Shown: positions 12,001-17,876 of the stretch, piece after piece
Layout: every line of letters starts with the position of its first letter
How positions within the stretch are numbered: the first letter of the stretch is position 1
Origin: Novosphingobium sp. AAP83
GTDB lineage: Bacteria; Pseudomonadota; Alphaproteobacteria; Sphingomonadales; Sphingomonadaceae
Assembly (NCBI RefSeq): GCF_001295795.1
Contig: NZ_LJHY01000022.1
Location: forward strand, 186,001 to 250,000
DNA: 64,000 bases
Reading direction: 5' to 3'
The notes under the pieces: model-generated
Databases searched by the model: none
The model's input: the letters and a program-made list of their open reading frames with translations, nothing else
What the model was told of the DNA's origin: nothing
Position numbers and translations under genes: made by a program

Positions 12001-14070
12001 ACCGGAAACGCCGAGGCCAACACGCTCACCGGTGCTGCTGGCGACGACACGCTTGCTGGCGGTGATGGTGCCGACAAATTGTTTGGCAACGCGGGCGCAG
12101 ATGCCCTGATAGGTGGTGCCGGAAATGACAGCCTTGATGGCGGAGCCGGTGCTGACACGTTGTCAGGTGGTCTTGGCAACGACCGCTACTTTGTCGATGA
12201 TTCAGGTGACCAGGTGATCGAAGCTGCCGACGAAGGCATTGATATAGTGCAGGTCACGCTGTCGAGCTACACAATGGCGGCCAACCTTGAGCAACTGACG
12301 TATGTGGGAACAGGGAACTTCAATGGTATTGGCAATGCCGAGGCAAACACACTGACCGGCGCTTCCGGCAACGATACCCTCGCGGGTGGCGATGGTACCG
12401 ACAGCTTGTTTGGCAGGGCTGGAGCTGATGTTCTGATTGGGGGCTCCGGTGCCGACTTGCTTGATGGCGGGGCGGGCGTTGACACGATGATCGGTGGCCT
12501 CGGCAATGACCGCTATATCGTGAACGACGAAGGCGATGAGGTCATGGAAGTCGTCGGCGAAGGCATTGATACGGTTCAGGTCACGCTTTCCAGCTACGTT
12601 CTGGGAGAGAATGTCGAGCAATTGATATTTACCGGCAGCGGCAACTTTAGCGGTGTCGGCAATGGTGAGGCAAACGCCCTGAACGGCGCTGCAGGCAACG
12701 ACACGCTGGATGGCGGTGATGGCGCAGATAGGATTTTCGGCATGGCCGGAACTGATGTTCTGATCGGCGGTGTTGGTGACGATCTGCTCGATGGTGGTAC
12801 AGGCAATGACATCATGACCGGCGGTCTTGGCAACGATCGCTATGTCGTTGACGATGCAGGCGATGCGGTAATCGAAGCCTTTGGTGCAGGCATTGATACC
12901 GTTCAGGTGACTTTGTCGAACTATACACTGGGAGAAAATCTGGAGCAGCTGACGTTTACGGGTACCGGCAGTTTCACCGGCACTGGCAATGGTGAGGCAA
13001 ACACGATCATTGCGGCTGCCGGCAATGATAGGCTCGATGGCGGGGAAGGTGCGGACAAATTGTTTGGCCGGGCCGGAGCGGATATACTTTTCGGCGGTGG
13101 CGGCAACGACCTGCTTGATGGTGGTGCGGGCGTTGACACGATGACTGGCGGCCTGGGCAATGATCGCTACGCTATCGACGAGGTTGGCGATCAAGCGATC
13201 GAAGCGGCGAACGAAGGTATCGACACGTTGCAAGTCACGCTCGCCAGCTATGCCTTGGCGGCCAACATTGAAAATCTGACTTATATGGGGGCGGGCAATT
13301 TTACCGGCACTGGTAATGGTGAGGCCAATAGCCTGATCGGGGCGTCTGGCAATGACACGCTTGATGGCGGTGACGGGGCCGATAACCTCCTTGGGCGGGC
13401 CGGATCCGACGTGCTGATCGGCGGTGACGGTAACGATACCCTTGATGGCGGTAGCGGTGCCGACACTATGATCGGTGGCAAAGGCAACGACCGCTACGTG
13501 GTGGATGACGCTGGTGACCAGATCAACGAAGCTGCGGGCGAAGGCATTGATGCCGTTCTGGTTTCCCATGCCAGCTACACCATGGCAGCCAACCTTGAGC
13601 AGATGATCTATATCGGCACAGGGGATTTCGCCGGTGTCGGCAATGATGAGGCAAACGACCTGACAGGCGCTTCGGGCAACGACACGCTGAGTGGCGGCAA
13701 CGGGGCAGACACTCTGTTTGGCAAGGACGGAGCGGACGTTCTGTACGGAGGTGCTGGAGCTGACCGGTTCATGTTCACTGCCCTTTCCGAGTTTAGCACC
13801 GGATCGCTGGACCGGATCGCAGACTTCTCTGTGGTTGAGGGGGATCGTATTCGCCTGGACTCAATTGATGCCAACAGTACGCGTGGCGGAAACCAGGCCT
13901 TTTTGTTCATTGGTTCCGGAGCCTTTACGGGGATTGCTGGCCAATTGCGTTACGACATCGTGGGCGCAAACTCGGTGGTTTATGGCGATGTTGATGGCAA
14001 TGGCGTGGCAGACTTCCAGTTCCAAATTGATGGGCTGACGTCTCTTGCAGGTACAGAATTCATCCTCTGA
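1..14070 (+). CDS. Giant RTX-repeat calcium-binding protein, type I secreted (5' end outside window)
   Basis: The frame is open from base 1 and the first residues fall in the middle of a repeated module, so the true start lies upstream; a GTG at 19 is only the first start-like codon. At least 4689 residues are visible. Most of the protein is glycine/aspartate-rich RTX nonapeptides (GGxGxDxhx), which in this family form calcium-binding parallel beta-rolls outside the cell. A non-RTX, nidogen-like segment lies at about 330-960. From 1.4 to 4.9 kb the rolls alternate with modules of the type ITDF..G.GGD.LD...NPF..GYLR..QDG. From 5.4 to 11.6 kb they alternate with a beta-rich FTVTDNG..DTL.GVE..F.D module about every 1 kb. 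Six 109-residue units follow, and a serralysin-like C-terminal domain ends in TSLAGTEFIL, the expected uncleaved type I secretion signal. Likely an adhesin, S-layer or biofilm protein. Its ABC/MFP exporter is not in the window. Confidence 0.9.
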   Translation, partial: TGSLEAVQDGADTLIKLGGYQTIVRLQNVNVNTLTSANIDLGYQIVGDPQTITGTRNADNIYGSFGPDTVEALGGSDFVFGRAANDFIEGGLGDDRLYGENGNDTLHGGDEGVYVSTDPVDLAGYFGPLTNALVNGLGGAAGFGEANLGRFDFRASNLSFPANFTAADWQFAGNQSSNFEIHLDGSIYFNGLSINLLPANLDTRATTMTASPGGNSTGSNHVWYDFDAVNQTITITWDDVGRNTQGVVPVAAQVQIKALGGGDFDVVMRYEAQGFALGTPSISLAGVPYFLSGNTNLPTRLGNTGTPGVWAVQIRGSELNGFTSNGDGNDTMDGGSGNDQLYGGTGRDVIYGGEGSDSIYGGEGNDSLYDNSGAGDNALFGGAGEDYLAASGGATTLDGGIGNDTLSYFLYGGDAVSAGVAVLLGGDGNDNIATQGGNIEVAGGAGNDVITTYGGSGTLDGGEGDDTFEYVGYGSGQRTYTGGTGADVYRYNGFDFSSTPGGAIITDFATGVGGDVLDLNSIGSIPNYTYGSNPFATGHMRVEQQGDDVVLLGDYDGTDGTANGFVELVRFQNRLLADFVAANFGGFNPDIDSSLTIVGTDDPDQIEGSASGDTLSGLGGNDTIYGGNGADLIDGGAGVDYLEGGSGTDTITSGADGATVYGGEGDDTITGSDDYDQIYGGSGADQITAGATGDYVDGGAGDDVINGEEGDDTLSGDAYYGDGANGSDTIDGGAGNDSITLDSYYYGGSGGNDVATGGAGNDTFQLRPFYVDSSYDSGSDQVDGGEGDDTFQQVSSGLGVATLTGGTGADTYQIGTYLGHTDIDIITDFVAGEGGDRIDFGTLPFYSLAGDANPFTNGYLRFVQDGTDALFQYASGGADSEDDWTTLLRLQAVVATSLTRANLVQNWSPDGTGITINDSDAGNSLIGTNDDDTISGNGGNDVVYGEGGDDQIDGGAAYDTLYGGSGNDTLSLGNDSNGGVIGGGAGNDALTGSEGGDGLYGDGGHDTINARGGDDTIYAGPGNDTVFGGEGADSIYGQGGAGDVLHGDGGDDFIENAQGEIYGGLGADQLYLTGSGGGIADGGDGDDTFTWVTRGGGFADRFTGGAGRDTYRPHTYSSSNTVDVITDFTGGAAGDILDLEYLVASLSNYTSGTNPFGSGHMRFIADGADTLLQIDPNGGGNSWNTVLRLENLDPATLVRTNIAQAFSPNGIDGLIINDGESAASIFGSADGDVISGNGGNDVIYAAAGNDTIYGGEGNDGVYGEQGDDALFGGSGNDTFSDTAGANTMDGGEGNDVFNNVGSGTGIDTLTGGSGRDSYNLGWTPGGAADIVTDFATGIGGDVLDISYVGGTYLGGNNPFLRGYLRLQQDGADTLLQYNADGIGDDWQNVLRLEATDAGSFLYDNFAPQYGPDGSGALIIGLVSADTLFGTVSNDTLEGREGNDGLYSGAGNDTIYGGEGNDGVYGEQGDDALFGGSGNDTFSDTAGANIMDGGEGNDVFNNVGSGTGIDTLTGGSGRDSYYLSWNVGNATDTITDFTTGPGGDTLHLSAVLSQAVGYSSGDNPFLTGYLALVQDGADVQLMFDRDGAGAGGAVALVRMLDVSVGDFTLDSFEPSFSPGGEGVVLEGSSIGEVFHGSALNDTISGLGGADVVYAGSGDDVVEGGIGPDQLFGGQGDDSLYGGEGNDTIVDVLGATIASGGEGNDTITVAGGEAHGDEGDDIINANGPGNYYGDAGRDTLSGFGTLFGGDDNDIVTVSADGASGYGDAGDDDLRGGSGAQSLFGGDGVDAIRGGSGNDLLSGGGGDDDLNGEAGNDTLGGGSGYDSARYFGNRADFTVTDNGNGSFTITDTRPGAPLGSDTLQGVEMLVFDDQELPLATFSGYTWYGSSADDSVPGTALYMQAGAIIPGSEPGFDISNPVTDYDLMGDDTINAGPGFDRIGGGGGNDTVIGAGGPDALYGNTGNDTLFGEEGDDDLFGGSGLDTIFGGEEDDVISGGLHNDTLYGGNNNDTITDFDGTNLIHGDAGADVLAGSGDLYGGLGNDSLNAIGRAFGGDGDDAVTGSGELRGDAGNDSVSGSGSLYGDAGNDVLTPWGSSTAFGGDGNDSFGQTPLTEGDATYFGGAGDDTISISAGSDIAFGDAGNDTITASMISGDNILSGGAGEDLLTGGSGNDTIDGGSNDDVAVYARTRGDFTVTQNGAGGYTVIDNYGGEGQDAVFDVETLRFTDVDFQIAAGNTGLTLDGDADGNLISGTQFDDIVNGEGGDDQIETGSGNDRIFGGAGNDQIEADGSDVPGVAGGPAGIGNDVVSGGDGDDVIAAGAGYDYVSGDAGNDTIDGGAGDDQLFGNAGDDAIYGGAGADRITDTQGTNEIEGGAGADVITGSGVVRGGDDDDIIIGDGQLFGDAGNDTLSGSGQLDGGDGNDDIATLYSVAYGGEGNDTIRGWTGYYFSSGSETLYGGGGDDAINGGTGADIVAGGAGDDDLIGAEGSDQIFGGSGYDKAYFAANIGAYTFTDNGAGQFEYLSASFRITGNANGTVTVTDLRAGSPLGTDTLSGIELFVFNDEELANPYPTTPNFGLNLTGTPFDDILIGDSGNDTITGFAGNDRLFGDDGDDVLVAGIGNDVLDGGSGNDSLRGDEGIDHIYAGSGADTIFGGADGDIIFGGQGSDVISGDAGDDQITDEIGYNIIHGNAGNDFIVADGEVYGDAGADSIGHFYNYAEGSIYGGSEDDTIFAAGVLASGGTGNDTILSVAALTHGDEGNDSIKGSGELHGDDGDDTVMVYAGATGFGDAGDDYLRGSTLFDNSVDGGQTFYGGDGNDTIRGDLIVLGTGAAVGNGAYPFSHSGDDTIDGGADSDTAIYAERRDRYTVVRNAGGDLEVIANFTSEGTDTLTSIETLAFADGFISESEAGQTIAGTTGDDTTAGTLADDVISALTGNDTIAAGTGNDHVYGGDGNDLIDGAQGNDVLLGEGGADTIEGGAGLDQIIGGAGDDSLLGGDGNDYIAGGAGDDLLAGGADNDVLIDVEGNNSLYGDGGHDTLLGNGLLFGGEGDDSLSGSGDLYGGEGEDSLHGFGRLYGEGGHDRLSGGFELYGGAGDDSIVAEGTAIADGGDGDDFIVADTQNDGDGTFSGNAGNDALYGGLGQDVLNGDDGNDTLYGGQGHDRLSGGSGGDQFYGGGGGDKIYGGGQTQESPDVVFYSGNRNDYTIVTVGGKTTVTDNRPDAPDGVDTLFGIYDVRFLDADYVTAPNYGVEVNGTEGNDVINDHSAPNPPLINLGSGDDIVRGNGGDDLIEGLAGSDTLYGGEGSDTISGGTEADAIFGDAGDDLLNGNDGDDELTGGAGADALFGGQGEDALFGGTENDSIYGGGEDDLLIGDDGDDMLDGGTENDSLIGMSGNDTLVGGSGDDTLDGGIGNDVLTDASGANVLDGGEGNDTIIGSGDLYGGLGDDSLNGVGGSQSLYGGQGSDSYMTGDGDDTIIDSGDPADIDRVTYSAARTTFTVAQDVDGLRIVDNRGTGGNDLVQGVEEFAFQAALLVNASLGAGRVTDLSGSLVDETVLVTIPFEQRVTDGDDILGTGTGNDIIDTGAGNDRIDSFEGNDTVLAGEGHDVVMAGTGNDSVDGGAGDDQLFGADGNDVIDGGAGFDEIFGGFGTDSLYGGDDNDTIRGGNNDDVLSGDAGDDDLRGEHGNDTITGGAGADVIVDAEGTNTLEGGLGNDTISGSGSLYGDADNDTLSGNGNLYGGAGSDNLNGSGLLDGGDDDDVIIGSSGADTIVGGAGNDNIATGGGADVVDAGTGDDNITGGNGTQSVDGGTGNDVFHIAGLRSQFTVTYDGVGGYIVVDNFPENGDFGTDYLVGVEAIQFSDQLFTLSPTTTGVLYNGDNNANTFNGGVGVDIAYGGGGNDRLNGNGGNDLLYGDGGNDRLFGGADDDALDGGDGLDFLDGGVGADTMIGGSGNDRFVVDNLGDQVIEDVGEGFDGVQVTLSSYTLGANLEHLTFIGSGNFAGTGNAEANTLTGAAGDDTLAGGDGADKLFGNAGADALIGGAGNDSLDGGAGADTLSGGLGNDRYFVDDSGDQVIEAADEGIDIVQVTLSSYTMAANLEQLTYVGTGNFNGIGNAEANTLTGASGNDTLAGGDGTDSLFGRAGADVLIGGSGADLLDGGAGVDTMIGGLGNDRYIVNDEGDEVMEVVGEGIDTVQVTLSSYVLGENVEQLIFTGSGNFSGVGNGEANALNGAAGNDTLDGGDGADRIFGMAGTDVLIGGVGDDLLDGGTGNDIMTGGLGNDRYVVDDAGDAVIEAFGAGIDTVQVTLSNYTLGENLEQLTFTGTGSFTGTGNGEANTIIAAAGNDRLDGGEGADKLFGRAGADILFGGGGNDLLDGGAGVDTMTGGLGNDRYAIDEVGDQAIEAANEGIDTLQVTLASYALAANIENLTYMGAGNFTGTGNGEANSLIGASGNDTLDGGDGADNLLGRAGSDVLIGGDGNDTLDGGSGADTMIGGKGNDRYVVDDAGDQINEAAGEGIDAVLVSHASYTMAANLEQMIYIGTGDFAGVGNDEANDLTGASGNDTLSGGNGADTLFGKDGADVLYGGAGADRFMFTALSEFSTGSLDRIADFSVVEGDRIRLDSIDANSTRGGNQAFLFIGSGAFTGIAGQLRYDIVGANSVVYGDVDGNGVADFQFQIDGLTSLAGTEFIL
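3739..4560 (+). repeat. 216-bp near-identical direct duplication inside the RTX gene
   Basis: Bases 3739-3954 and 4345-4560 align without gaps over 216 bp with three mismatches by hand comparison, at an offset of 606 bp (202 codons, in frame). Two of the mismatches are silent and the third changes Thr to Ile. Flanking RTX repeats are far more diverged, so this looks like a recent duplication or gene conversion of one beta-roll block. Confidence 0.9.
5460..11610 (+). repeat. Seven-copy super-repeat of about 0.9-1.1 kb within the RTX gene
   Basis: A beta-rich module with the pattern FTVTDNG....DTR....DTL.G.E...F.D recurs near 5466, 6541, 7492, 8564, 9575, 10451 and 11434. Each copy is preceded by a block of RTX nonapeptides and followed by a fresh roll, giving an alternating roll/sandwich architecture. 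Spacing varies from about 0.88 to 1.08 kb, unlike the exact 327-bp array downstream. Confidence 0.75.
11848..13755 (+). repeat. Six 327-bp (109-aa) units in perfect register
   Basis: The GNDRY/F motif begins each unit; the Asn codons lie at 11851, 12178, 12505, 12832, 13159 and 13486, each exactly 327 bp apart. Each unit reads roughly NDRYVVDDAGD..IEA.., then a VQVTLSSYTL..NLEQLT.. beta segment, an NFTGTGN.EAN segment and two RTX rolls. The last unit is shortened and runs into the C-terminal domain. Period is conserved with no indels although the units have diverged in sequence. Confidence 0.93.
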
Positions 14071-14109
14071 ATAAGGGACGCAGAAGACAATTTTAACGCC
14101 GGAGATGCC

Positions 14110-14994
14110 GTGCTTAGAAAGTTGATGGCTTGGCTTTTTGCCAACAGAGCAAACAATGACGAAGGCAGCGCGGGCGAGCCTGCGGCTTCACCGCCACAGG
14201 CGTCCCGCGCGGTCGACGTGGGTTGGGTATTGGAAACCGACAAGGCGCGGTTCATCTGGGCTGAACCACGCCGCATCCATCGCGCTGATCCGCCGCCGCG
14301 CCATGGCAAGTCGGTGAACTTCTGTCCGGGCGTGCTCGATCATGAAGCGCGTTTGTTCGAGATTACCTGCCCAATCGATTTGCGGCTGCGATTTGGCCGC
14401 AATGAAAAGGGCACGCCTGTTTTGATCAATGCCGATGGCGATAGATCGGCTATTCGCAACAAGCATCTTAACGCCATGCTTGCCATGGTCTCGGAAAAAG
14501 AGTGGCGACATCCTGACCGCCCTGTGATTCAAATTATCACACCTTACATTTTCCTCAGCGATGAACCCGTGTTCATGACGCAAATGCCGCCGTTCCTGCA
14601 CTATCGCGCTGACCCCTGGCCGGGGGCGCTGATCGGCGGACGTTTGCCGATTCACATTTGGCAACGCCCGATGATGTGGGCGTTTGAATGGTACGATACG
14701 AAAAAGGATCTGGTGCTAAAGCGCGGTGAACCATGGTTTTATGCCCGCTTTGAAACGCACGATCCAACGCGTCCTTTGCGCCTGTTCGAGGCTGAGCGAA
14801 CGCCAGAACTGGTTGAGCAAATCCAAGGCGCGAGTGCCGTTTCGAATTATGTGAAACAGACTTCGCAACTGTATAAAGTGGCGCAAGATCGCAGACCTGA
14901 GCGCCTGTTAGTGCGCAAAGCCCGCGCGAGAGCAGACGAGCCTCCCCCGGCCGAGCAATGCCAGCATAGTTTTGGTAATGCATCACTTTGATCC
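14110..14994 (+). CDS. Protein of unknown function downstream of the RTX gene
   Basis: GTG start at 14110, 39 bp after the RTX stop, giving 293 residues. There is no signal peptide or transmembrane segment that I can see. A Lys/Arg-rich start and a low-complexity Ala/Gly/Pro stretch (residues 15-35) precede a compact region rich in Trp, Pro and aromatic residues, with motifs such as FCPGVLDHEARLFEI (about 90-105) and DPWPGALIGGRLPIHIW (about 178-195). The tail is basic. The close same-strand spacing suggests co-transcription with the RTX gene and hence a possible role in its folding, export or regulation, but that is inference. I do not recognise the family. TGA stop at 14989-14991 or just beyond closes the frame. 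Confidence 0.7.
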
Positions 14995-15152
14995 ACGCAG
15001 AGGGAGAAGCCGCTTTTGCGACTGATCGCCCCTTGAAGGTCTTGAAAGGGTGTCTCGGCGAGTAATTCATATTGCTCATGCAAGAAATTAACCTTTTTGG
15101 TACAAAAAATTTGCATAGCTATTCGTGAAAGGTTCGTAACTGTTGAACAGCG

Positions 15153-15180
15153 TTGCGAACATATCCCTCTAGGCTATAGC
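15153..15180 (+). promoter_or_regulatory. Possible promoter for pdhA-pdhB
   Basis: TTGCGA (15153-15158) and TATAGC (15175-15180) are separated by 16 bp, resembling a sigma70 -35/-10 pair, about 58 bp before the proposed TTG start of pdhA. The 14995-15237 interval otherwise shows no gene. This is a pattern match only. Confidence 0.3.
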
Positions 15181-15237
15181 AGCATCATGTGTTCCGGAAT
15201 TTGCGGAACTTGAGGTGCCAGAAGAGGAAACCGAGAC

Positions 15238-16383
15238 TTGGCAAAGCCCACAAGGCCCAGAGCCGCCCCCAGAGCTGCCACTGCATCCGCAAAATCAGTT
15301 GCCAGCAAAACCCATAGCCCAGCCGCCGAACCGGTTTTAGCTTCATCAGTTGCCGAGGAAGCCGATTTCGCTCTGCGTAGCTTGCAGCAGGCGCACGCCA
15401 ATCACACCCGCTATGACGCTTCCGACGAAGAACTGATGAAGTTCTACGAGCAGATGGTGCTGATTCGCCGGTTTGAGGAAAAGGCAGGGCAACTTTACGG
15501 ACTCGGCCTGATCGGTGGCTTCTGTCACTTGTACATCGGGCAGGAGGCTGTTGCCGTCGGTTTGCAGTCTGCGCTGCAAGAGGGCCACGATAGCGTGATC
15601 ACGGGATATCGCGATCACGGCCATATGCTGGCCTATGGCATTGATCCCAAAGTGATCATGGCTGAACTGACCGGACGTGGCGCGGGCATTTCCCGGGGCA
15701 AGGGCGGTTCGATGCACATGTTCAGCACCGAACATAAGTTCTTTGGCGGGCATGGCATTGTTGGCGCGCAAGTGTCGTTGGGTGCAGGGCTCGCGTTCGC
15801 GCACAAGTATCGCGGAGATGGCGGTGTTTGCATGGCCTATTTCGGTGATGGTGCATCGAATCAGGGCCAAGTCTACGAGACCTTCAACATGGCCGCGCTA
15901 TGGAAGTTGCCGATCATTTTCGTGGTCGAGAACAACGGTTATGCCATGGGCACGGCGGTGAAGCGTGGCTCGGCAGAGACACATTTCTATCGTCGTGGCA
16001 CTGCGTTTCGTATTCCCGGCATGGACGTGAATGGCATGGACGTGCTCGAAGTGCGCCAAGCTGCCGAAGTGGCCTTGGAATATGTGCGGGGCGGCAATGG
16101 TCCGGTGCTGATGGAACTCAAGACTTATCGCTATCGCGGGCATTCAATGTCTGACCCGGCCAAGTATCGCAGCCGTGAAGAAGTACAGGACATGCGCGAC
16201 AATCACGATCCGATCGAGGCGGCCAAGGCCGAATTGCTGAAGCGCGGCGTGACCGAAGAGAAGATCAAGGAAATCGACAAGCGTATCCGCCAGACCGTCG
16301 CCCACGCGGCGGATTTCGCCGAAACATCGCCCGAGCCTGATATGGCCGAGCTTTATACCGACGTTTTGGTGGGGAAGTATTGA
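15238..16383 (+). CDS. pdhA: Pyruvate dehydrogenase E1 component, alpha subunit
   Basis: Catalyses the thiamine-diphosphate-dependent decarboxylation of pyruvate in the cytoplasmic PDH complex, together with the beta subunit. The TPP/Mg motif runs from GDGASNQG (about 203-210) to ENN (231-233). The phospho-loop-type motif [16 protein letters not shown] lies at about 300-315. The 381 residues include an Ala/Pro/Lys-rich N-terminal extension of about 45 residues before the conserved region. The start is TTG at 15238; the upstream ATG at 15187 runs into a stop, and an AGAGGAAA ribosome-binding site precedes the TTG. The stop codon is followed one base later by the pdhB ATG, so the two are co-translated. 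E2 and E3 lie about 40 kb away at 55.9-58.7 kb. Confidence 0.95.
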   Translation: MAKPTRPRAAPRAATASAKSVASKTHSPAAEPVLASSVAEEADFALRSLQQAHANHTRYDASDEELMKFYEQMVLIRRFEEKAGQLYGLGLIGGFCHLYIGQEAVAVGLQSALQEGHDSVITGYRDHGHMLAYGIDPKVIMAELTGRGAGISRGKGGSMHMFSTEHKFFGGHGIVGAQVSLGAGLAFAHKYRGDGGVCMAYFGDGASNQGQVYETFNMAALWKLPIIFVVENNGYAMGTAVKRGSAETHFYRRGTAFRIPGMDVNGMDVLEVRQAAEVALEYVRGGNGPVLMELKTYRYRGHSMSDPAKYRSREEVQDMRDNHDPIEAAKAELLKRGVTEEKIKEIDKRIRQTVAHAADFAETSPEPDMAELYTDVLVGKY

Positions 16384-16384
16384 G

Positions 16385-17746
16385 ATGGCAATTGAACTGA
16401 AAATGCCGGCCCTCTCACCCACGATGGAAGAGGGCACACTGGCCAAGTGGCTGGTCAAAGCCGGTGACACGGTTAAATCCGGCGACATCATTGCCGAGAT
16501 TGAAACTGATAAGGCGACGATGGAATTCGAAGCAGTGGATGAAGGTGTCGTTTCCGGCATACTGATCGCCGAGGGTACCGAGGGCGTGAAAGTGGGAACC
16601 GTAATCGCAACTTTGCAGGGCGATGATGAGGTCGCGGCGCCTGCGGCCGCAGTACCAGCTCCCGTTATGCAGGCACCAGAGCCTGTGGCGCCTTCACCTG
16701 CAAAGACAGCGGTTGCATCTGCGCCGGTGTCTGCGGCTGATCCTGAAGTGCCCGCTGGCACTGCCATGGTTGGCACAACGGTGCGCGAGGCTTTGCGTGA
16801 TGCAATGGCCGAAGAAATGCGAGCGGATGATCGCATCTTCGTGATGGGTGAAGAAGTCGCCGAGTACCAAGGCGCGTATAAGGTGACGCAAGGCCTGCTT
16901 GACGAGTTTGGTCCGCGCCGGGTGATCGATACCCCGATTACCGAATATGGCTTTGCCGGGATCGGTACGGGCGCTGCAATGGGCGGATTGCGGCCGATCA
17001 TCGAGTTCATGACGTTCAATTTCGCCATGCAGGCGATTGACCACATCATCAATTCGGCAGCGAAGACGAACTACATGTCGGGCGGGCAGATGCGTTGCCC
17101 TATTGTGTTTCGTGGTCCGAACGGGGCAGCAAGCCGCGTGGGGGCGCAGCATTCGCAGAACTTCGGGCCGTGGTATGCCAACGTACCCGGCCTGATTGTG
17201 ATCGCGCCGTTTGATTCTGCTGATGCCAAGGGCTTGCTCAAGGCCGCGATCCGCAGCGAAGACCCTGTGGTGTTCCTTGAAAACGAGCTGGTCTATGGCC
17301 GGACGTTCGATGTGCCGCAGATGGATGACTTCGTGTTGCCTATCGGCAAGGCGCGGATCGTGCGCGAGGGCAAGGATGTGACGATCGTGTCATATTCGAT
17401 TGGCGTCGGACTGGCGCTTGAAGCGGCGGCAACGCTGGCTGACGAAGGTATTGACGCCGAGGTTATCGATCTTCGCACATTGCGCCCGCTGGATAAGGCA
17501 ACGGTGCTGGCTTCCCTGGCGAAGACGAACCGCATGGTTGTGGCCGAAGAAGGCTTCCCGGTGTGTTCCATCGCCTCTGAAATCATTGCGATTTGCATGG
17601 AAGAGGGCTTCGACCATCTTGATGCGCCCGTCTTGCGCGTGTGTAACGAAGATGTGCCACTGCCATATGCCGCGAACCTTGAAAAGGCGGCGCTGATTGA
17701 TGCTAAGCGTGTGGCAGAGGCCGTGCGCAAAGTTTGCTATCGCTGA
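16385..17746 (+). CDS. pdhB: Pyruvate dehydrogenase E1 beta subunit with N-terminal lipoyl domain
   Basis: A lipoyl domain (residues 1-77, lipoylated Lys in [11 protein letters not shown] at about 43) is joined by an Ala/Pro linker (about 80-125) to a full transketolase-type E1 beta (about 126-453). This fusion is characteristic of many alphaproteobacterial PDH complexes. Expected function: the beta half of the alpha2beta2 E1, carrying an extra swinging lipoyl arm. The lipoyl domain is very close to that of the E2 gene at 57.4 kb (about 62 of 77 residues identical by hand). The ATG overlaps nothing but follows the pdhA stop by one base. A strong terminator follows at 17773. Confidence 0.96.
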   Translation: MAIELKMPALSPTMEEGTLAKWLVKAGDTVKSGDIIAEIETDKATMEFEAVDEGVVSGILIAEGTEGVKVGTVIATLQGDDEVAAPAAAVPAPVMQAPEPVAPSPAKTAVASAPVSAADPEVPAGTAMVGTTVREALRDAMAEEMRADDRIFVMGEEVAEYQGAYKVTQGLLDEFGPRRVIDTPITEYGFAGIGTGAAMGGLRPIIEFMTFNFAMQAIDHIINSAAKTNYMSGGQMRCPIVFRGPNGAASRVGAQHSQNFGPWYANVPGLIVIAPFDSADAKGLLKAAIRSEDPVVFLENELVYGRTFDVPQMDDFVLPIGKARIVREGKDVTIVSYSIGVGLALEAAATLADEGIDAEVIDLRTLRPLDKATVLASLAKTNRMVVAEEGFPVCSIASEIIAICMEEGFDHLDAPVLRVCNEDVPLPYAANLEKAALIDAKRVAEAVRKVCYR

Positions 17747-17772
17747 AAACTGGCCGGTGTGGCCTTAGCAAC

Positions 17773-17809
17773 AAAGGGCGCGCGCAATGATTTGCGCGCG
17801 CCCTTTTTT
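17773..17809 (+). terminator. Rho-independent terminator of pdhA-pdhB
   Basis: A perfect 15-bp stem (17773-17787 with 17792-17806, GC-rich core GGGCGCGCGC) with a 4-base loop is followed by a T run. It sits 26 bp after the pdhB stop; the stem could also work in reverse for the convergent tad-type cassette. Confidence 0.9.
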
Positions 17810-17876
17810 ATTTACTGTATTTATGAGACTGCAATTCCCGCATAACTTCCATTGAGGCTGGGTACAGGATATTTCT

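Noticed and set aside
1843-13569. Long antisense open frames under the RTX gene (for example 8212-10809 and a 327-bp-spaced series at 11940-13487)
   Set aside because: They arise from the biased, repetitive codons of the RTX repeats read in reverse; the spacing merely mirrors the repeat period and the products are low-complexity.
11848-13755. CRISPR-like periodic repeats
   Set aside because: Units are 327 bp, in frame and protein-coding, with no short identical repeats or unique spacers.
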